Source: Eggerthellaceae bacterium (GTDB lineage: Bacteria > Actinomycetota > Coriobacteriia > Coriobacteriales > Eggerthellaceae). Taken from it: a stretch of DNA of 60,493 nt. The position numbers were made by a program, and so were the translations under genes. The stretch spans positions 1 through 60,493 of the forward strand of contig CAJTDS010000017.1 in the NCBI GenBank assembly GCA_910575165.1, read 5' to 3'. Of the stretch, positions 56,943 to 60,493 are shown in pieces (the first letter of the stretch is position 1; each line of letters starts with the position of its first letter). The notes below the pieces were generated by a model. The model saw nothing but the letters and a program-made list of their open reading frames with translations. It did not search any database and was not told where the DNA came from.

Positions 56943-57102
56943 CGGAGGAAGAGCGTCTGAGCGCATAAGGTAAAATTGGCACAATGATTCGCCCCGCGCA
57001 TCCAGGCACAGGACAGCTCCGCTGGGAGATGAGAAGCAGGTAGGCAAGCGGCAGCTTCAATGGCAACGGCATCCGACCCGGCGAGACGATCGGAGGATAC
57101 GT

Positions 57103-58356
57103 ATGCTCAAAAGGACCATGGGCTGCCTGTGCGCAGCGGCGCTCGCTATGAGCCTCGTCCCTGCCATGTCGTTCGCTGACAACGCGAACGAGCAGACCTA
57201 CTACATCGGAACGACGGTGAACGCGGGCCTCGACACGGGGTACAACGAGAGCGGCGAACTTACCCGGGACGACTGGCACTTCGGTTGGGAGCTCGGCCAG
57301 TTCACCATAAGCGGCTACACGAGCGAGACCGAGAATGCCCAGGGGTATCCGGTGTTCCTGAAGACCGGTGACGACCAGATCAAGCTGACCTTCAGGCTCG
57401 ACCAGAACCTCGACGCGCTAAACGGCAACGAGAGCCTCAAGGTCAATGCCGACACCGACGGCTACAACCAGCACTTCGGCATCGACAGGACCGATTTTGG
57501 CCGAGGCACCCTCATCGTCCGCCAGACCAACTACCAGAACGCAACAGGAGATCCGCAGATCTACACCAACTACCTCGAAGGGGTTGAGCAGGGCGCGGAG
57601 ACCGAGGTCATCTTCCTCGAAGAGGGCAACTACGAGGTGCAGCTCGACTACGAGCTGAGCAATGACCCGAGGAAGGTCGGGCCGGTGTCCCTTATCCCGG
57701 AGTACAACAACTACAAGATCGACTTCTACTTCGAGGTGCGGAACGGCAACTGCATGGTCTTCCCGTTCGATCTGGCAACGAGGTCGGAGCTCACCAACGA
57801 GGCATATGCTCCCAACGGGTTCTACCTCGACCTCGCCAAGTCGCGCTATCTCGACATCAACGTGAAGAAGGAGCTGCTCGCTCCTGGGAAGAACGGGCTT
57901 GTCGAGGACACACGCTTCAACGGACCCGCGCGCGACGGTGACGAGTACACCGAGGAGGGCATCTACACCATCACAGCCTCCAACCCGAGCACCGGCCAGG
58001 AGACCGTGAAGAAGATCTATGTCGGCAACGACCCCGTCCTCAAGTGCTATGCCGTGACGGGTCTTCCCATCGAGGCCATCAACGCAAGGCTCGATGCTGG
58101 AGACGTCATCGCAGAGGACGGAATGCTGATCACGCCTGAGGCAACTCCAGTAGCCTTATCCGAGATCGAGGAACCTGAAGACGAGGGTTTCCCGATCGCG
58201 CTCGTCGCGCTTTTCGCAGCAGCGGCGTTCGTCATCATCATCGCCCTGGTGCTGAGCAGGAGGCGCAAGCGTCCTGCTCTTCCAGAGGGGAAGGCTCAGC
58301 TTGAAGCAGGTGTTGACCCTAAGATCCTAGGCGACGGCGAGGAGGAGAACAGATGA
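57103..58356 (+). CDS. Secreted surface protein with C-terminal anchor helix
   Basis: 417 residues behind GGAGGATACGT. Signal peptide (CLCAAALAMSLVPAMSFA), a long beta-rich ectodomain (residues ~30-340), then an acidic spacer, one membrane helix (FPIALVALFAAAAFVIIIALVLS) and a basic RRRKR tail, a type I membrane protein. No sorting motif. It overlaps the lipoprotein gene by ATGA, so both act together. Confidence 0.8.
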   Translation: MLKRTMGCLCAAALAMSLVPAMSFADNANEQTYYIGTTVNAGLDTGYNESGELTRDDWHFGWELGQFTISGYTSETENAQGYPVFLKTGDDQIKLTFRLDQNLDALNGNESLKVNADTDGYNQHFGIDRTDFGRGTLIVRQTNYQNATGDPQIYTNYLEGVEQGAETEVIFLEEGNYEVQLDYELSNDPRKVGPVSLIPEYNNYKIDFYFEVRNGNCMVFPFDLATRSELTNEAYAPNGFYLDLAKSRYLDINVKKELLAPGKNGLVEDTRFNGPARDGDEYTEEGIYTITASNPSTGQETVKKIYVGNDPVLKCYAVTGLPIEAINARLDAGDVIAEDGMLITPEATPVALSEIEEPEDEGFPIALVALFAAAAFVIIIALVLSRRRKRPALPEGKAQLEAGVDPKILGDGEEENR

Positions 58357-59537
58357 AAAAGATTATAGCCGCCCTCCTCAGCACCTGCCTGGTTCTAGCA
58401 GGATGCTCTTCCTCTCCCCAGGAACAGACCTCTCCAGCCCAAGACAGCCCGTGGAGCAATCAGCCTACTCCTACGTTCACGTCCTTGAGTGATCCGGGGC
58501 TCGCCGATTACCTCGAAGCGGAGATATACGAGGATCTCATCGAGGACCTCAACAGCGACGGGTTCTTCATAGAGAACGTCGAGACCGTCTACGTCTCGAA
58601 GGAGTACCTTGCCGAATTGAAGTACAACTCCCAGGAGAACATCTACTTCGGCTACAAGCTGAGCGACATCATAGAGTCTTTCGGAGAGACGCCCTACGTC
58701 TTCACTGTTGGGGATGACGGTAAGACACACGTAGTCCCGTTCAGCCCCTATGACGACACCTGGGATGTCGTATTGCAGAACGTGGCTGTAGGGACCGGCG
58801 TCATCCTCGTATGCGTCACAGTGTCGGCCGTCACAGGAGGTGCTGGTCTCCCTGTAGCAAGCGCTATTTTCGCGGTGTTTGCCGAGAGCGCAGGAGCCAT
58901 GGCGGCTTCAGGTGCCGTGATCAGCGGAGCCATCTCTGGAATCGTCACCGGCATCGAGACCGGGGACCCAGAGGAAACGATGAAATCCGTGGCCCTCGGC
59001 GCGAGCGACGGGTTCAAGATCGGCGCTATCATGGGGGCGGCAGCAGGCGGCGTCGGAGAAGCGGTGGCCCTTAGAGGCGCGGCGACCAACGGCCTGAGCT
59101 ACGCCGAAGCAGCCGCCATTCAGCAAGAGTCAAAATACCCGGTCGACGTTATCAAAGGGTTTGAGACAACGGAGCAGTATAAGATCTGCAAAGAGGCGGG
59201 TCTGCAAGTTGGTAACGTCAGCAACAAGACGGCCCTCGTACGTAAGATCGATCTAGAATTCACGAAAGACGGCCTCACGAACGCGGAGCGAATGGCGAAG
59301 GGCCAGGCGGCACTCGACTCAACCGGAACCGCCTATGAACTGCATCATATCGGGCAAAAGGTTGACTCAACTCTTGCTGTTCTCACCCGAGCCGAGCACC
59401 GGCAAGGCGGCAACCATCGAATCTGGCACTATGTTGGGGATGCGGTCGGAGAGAACCCGGCGGCACAGCCCGGCTGGTCAAAGCAGGCTTCGGATTTCTG
59501 GAAGGAGCTTGGCGAGCAACTGAGCAAGGCCGCCTGA
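58353..59537 (+). CDS. Lipoprotein with C-terminal LHH/HNH-like nuclease domain
   Basis: 394 residues. LVLAGCSSSPQ is a lipobox with Cys at residue 18. A soluble region (~30-150) leads to a Gly/Ala-rich hydrophobic stretch (~150-240, VSAVTGGAGLPVASAIFAVFAE) of the kind used for translocation in polymorphic toxins. The end, YELHHIGQKVDSTLAVLTRAEHRQ ... NHRIWHYVG, has the LHH and H-rich pattern of HNH/ENDO VII toxin nucleases (PF14411-like). I infer a toxin presented at the surface. Confidence 0.75.
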   Translation: MKKIIAALLSTCLVLAGCSSSPQEQTSPAQDSPWSNQPTPTFTSLSDPGLADYLEAEIYEDLIEDLNSDGFFIENVETVYVSKEYLAELKYNSQENIYFGYKLSDIIESFGETPYVFTVGDDGKTHVVPFSPYDDTWDVVLQNVAVGTGVILVCVTVSAVTGGAGLPVASAIFAVFAESAGAMAASGAVISGAISGIVTGIETGDPEETMKSVALGASDGFKIGAIMGAAAGGVGEAVALRGAATNGLSYAEAAAIQQESKYPVDVIKGFETTEQYKICKEAGLQVGNVSNKTALVRKIDLEFTKDGLTNAERMAKGQAALDSTGTAYELHHIGQKVDSTLAVLTRAEHRQGGNHRIWHYVGDAVGENPAAQPGWSKQASDFWKELGEQLSKAA

Positions 59538-59972
59538 TCTCTCCGACTCCGACATTCACAATACGTCAGCATGTCCCATGTATGCTCATCTTCGCACCCC
59601 TGCTGGGGGTACCCTGTAGTTGGCCCAGAAGCGCCAATTCCGCGCTCCCCTAAGGGTCGTCGAACCCGAAGGAGCCAAGACCGTTTGGAAGTGATGGCCA
59701 AGATGAGTGTCAAAGGGTTACATCAAATGGCACCAATCACGTCGAATCGCCGTCATGCTTTCGTATGACTCATGCGCATAACAAAGGAGCGTCCCTTCAT
59801 CACGTAATGATGACCATCACGATGCGCCCCTATCCCTCGGGTGGGGTTGACAAACTACTTAGCAATGCACTCGCTGATGAATGCTCCAGACTTACCTTAT
59901 TTCAGAACACGCCATTATATCCGCACCCTGACATCCTAGATTATGTCATTTGATGTGACCCTTTGACATCCC
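59538..59972. other. Intergenic region mostly filled by a MITE-like element
   Basis: 435 bp without a secure gene; the right 261 bp are the element at 59708-59968. Two small ORFs there lack ribosome sites. Confidence 0.5.
59708..59968. mobile_element. MITE-like element with 24-bp terminal inverted repeats
   Basis: Ends TGTCAAAGGGTTACATCAAA and its partner with TTTGATGTGACCCTTTGACA; 22 of 24 terminal bases pair. It codes for nothing convincing. No target duplication is visible (flanks GATGAG and TCCCAT). Confidence 0.7.
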
Positions 59973-60353
59973 ATGATTCCAGCTTTGGATTTGCATACTT
60001 TGGAAGACCATTCCTTATTGCATGGTCAGGTAGGCATAGTTGGGATAGACGACTTATCCTTCGTAGATCGCTTCTTCTCTCTTTTCAATTGTGATCTAGA
60101 TAAAGTTGATCGAGCGCTTATGTCTATTGGTGATTATAGCCAGCAGGAACGTAACGGATGGAGATACCAGGTCGGTTCTAAGTCGATCCAAGAAGCTTGG
60201 GAAAATTTGTTCCATCGAAGCGCAAATAAGAATTACGAGAGCACAAGGACGGTCTTGAATCAACTGTTGGAGTCTCACGAATCGTTTTCTGATGAAATCC
60301 TCGATGACATCTCGGAAGAGTTCATAAGGGAATGCGAAACAAAGAATATTTAG
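59973..60353 (+). CDS. Possible immunity protein (126 aa)
   Basis: 126 residues, AT-richer than its neighbours. Acidic and helical (DKVDRALMSIGDYSQQERNGWRYQ, then SFSDEILDDISEEFIRECE). Small, acidic and directly downstream of a predicted nuclease toxin, it is the natural immunity candidate. No ribosome site is seen because the MITE-like element ends four bases before the ATG, so expression may be altered. Otherwise unrecognised. Confidence 0.5.
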   Translation: MIPALDLHTLEDHSLLHGQVGIVGIDDLSFVDRFFSLFNCDLDKVDRALMSIGDYSQQERNGWRYQVGSKSIQEAWENLFHRSANKNYESTRTVLNQLLESHESFSDEILDDISEEFIRECETKNI

Positions 60354-60390
60354 AGGCTTCGGTAGTTTGTGTGGCTAGAGGGTTGCATCG

Positions 60391-60492
60391 CTAAGCTGCT
60401 TTCTTCACCGGAACCGATCGGTTCCATGGCAGTTGCGGCTTCGCGTCCGAACATCTCAGCATCAGCAGCGCTATGAGGTTGTCGGTGTTCCT
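60391..60492 (-). CDS. C-terminal end of a transposase-like protein (partial)
   Basis: 34 codons at the window edge read RNTDNLIALLMLRCSDAK then PQLPWNRSVPVKKAA and a stop. The LIALLMLRCSD pattern is reminiscent of transposase C-termini, but the piece is too short for a firm call. The rest is outside the window. Confidence 0.3.
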   Translation of the reverse strand, partial: RNTDNLIALLMLRCSDAKPQLPWNRSVPVKKAA

Positions 60493-60493
60493 G

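Overview
The window is high-GC DNA from an anaerobic actinobacterium, most likely a Coriobacteriia member of the Eggerthellaceae type. I infer this from gene content (LytTR/DUF3021 pair, VaFE-repeat surface protein, choline-binding-repeat protein, DUF2974 hydrolase) and base composition, not from any marker gene. It falls into three parts.

(1) Positions 1 to about 35114: the right-hand ~35 kb of an integrated mobile element (ICE or IME). It ends in a tyrosine recombinase (33704-35014) next to the 3' part of a tRNA-Lys(CTT) gene at 35062-35114, which I read as the attachment site. The left end lies outside the window, and no type IV secretion genes are visible here. From left to right it holds a regulator/small membrane protein operon, a choline-binding-repeat surface protein and a membrane-anchored ComF-like phosphoribosyltransferase, a 1696-residue CnaB/VaFE adhesin, a Panacea antitoxin with a toxSAS-type RelA/SpoT toxin (PanAT), a decayed toxin with an intact RHH antitoxin, an orphan EcoRI-type methyltransferase, a second Panacea protein, a duplicated zinc-ribbon module, and the relaxosome genes. 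An origin-like region (18.9-19.5 kb) carries clustered hairpins and eleven exact 22-bp iterons. Then follows an array of small, mostly unrecognised minus-strand genes (ssb and dprA among them), closed by parA and an RHH partition-like gene.

The most striking feature is in that array (20.3-32 kb). Groups of one to three genes are separated by about ten copies of a 180-230 bp intergenic sequence that folds into nested helices. Copies that differ in sequence keep the pairing. I regard this structured, cassette-like repeat family as the best candidate for an undescribed system. Other repeated signals in the element are a palindrome TTGACG-N5-CGTCAA (five intergenic copies), a 77-bp leader shared by the adhesin and the mobC-like gene, and two arrays of 10-bp direct repeats near parA that look like partition centromeres.

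(2) About 35.1-47.6 kb: chromosome-like DNA with a truncated iron alcohol dehydrogenase next to the att site, a DUF2974 hydrolase, a CDF transporter, a nucleoid-associated protein, LytTR/DUF3021, VanZ-like, DUF554, YxeA and ABC-F genes, plus REP-like inverted repeats.

(3) About 47.9-60.5 kb: a second accessory stretch. It has HxlR, radical SAM, MerR, methyltransferase, YdeI-like and carboxymuconolactone decarboxylase-like genes, damaged paralogues of genes from the first element (an amber codon in one), a frameshifted Y-family polymerase with a LexA-like box, a lipoprotein with a C-terminal LHH-type nuclease domain, and a 261-bp MITE-like element. A palindrome-plus-tail element (GGACAAATTGTCC ... 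CTGAACTGGCGTTAT) occurs four times only in this part.
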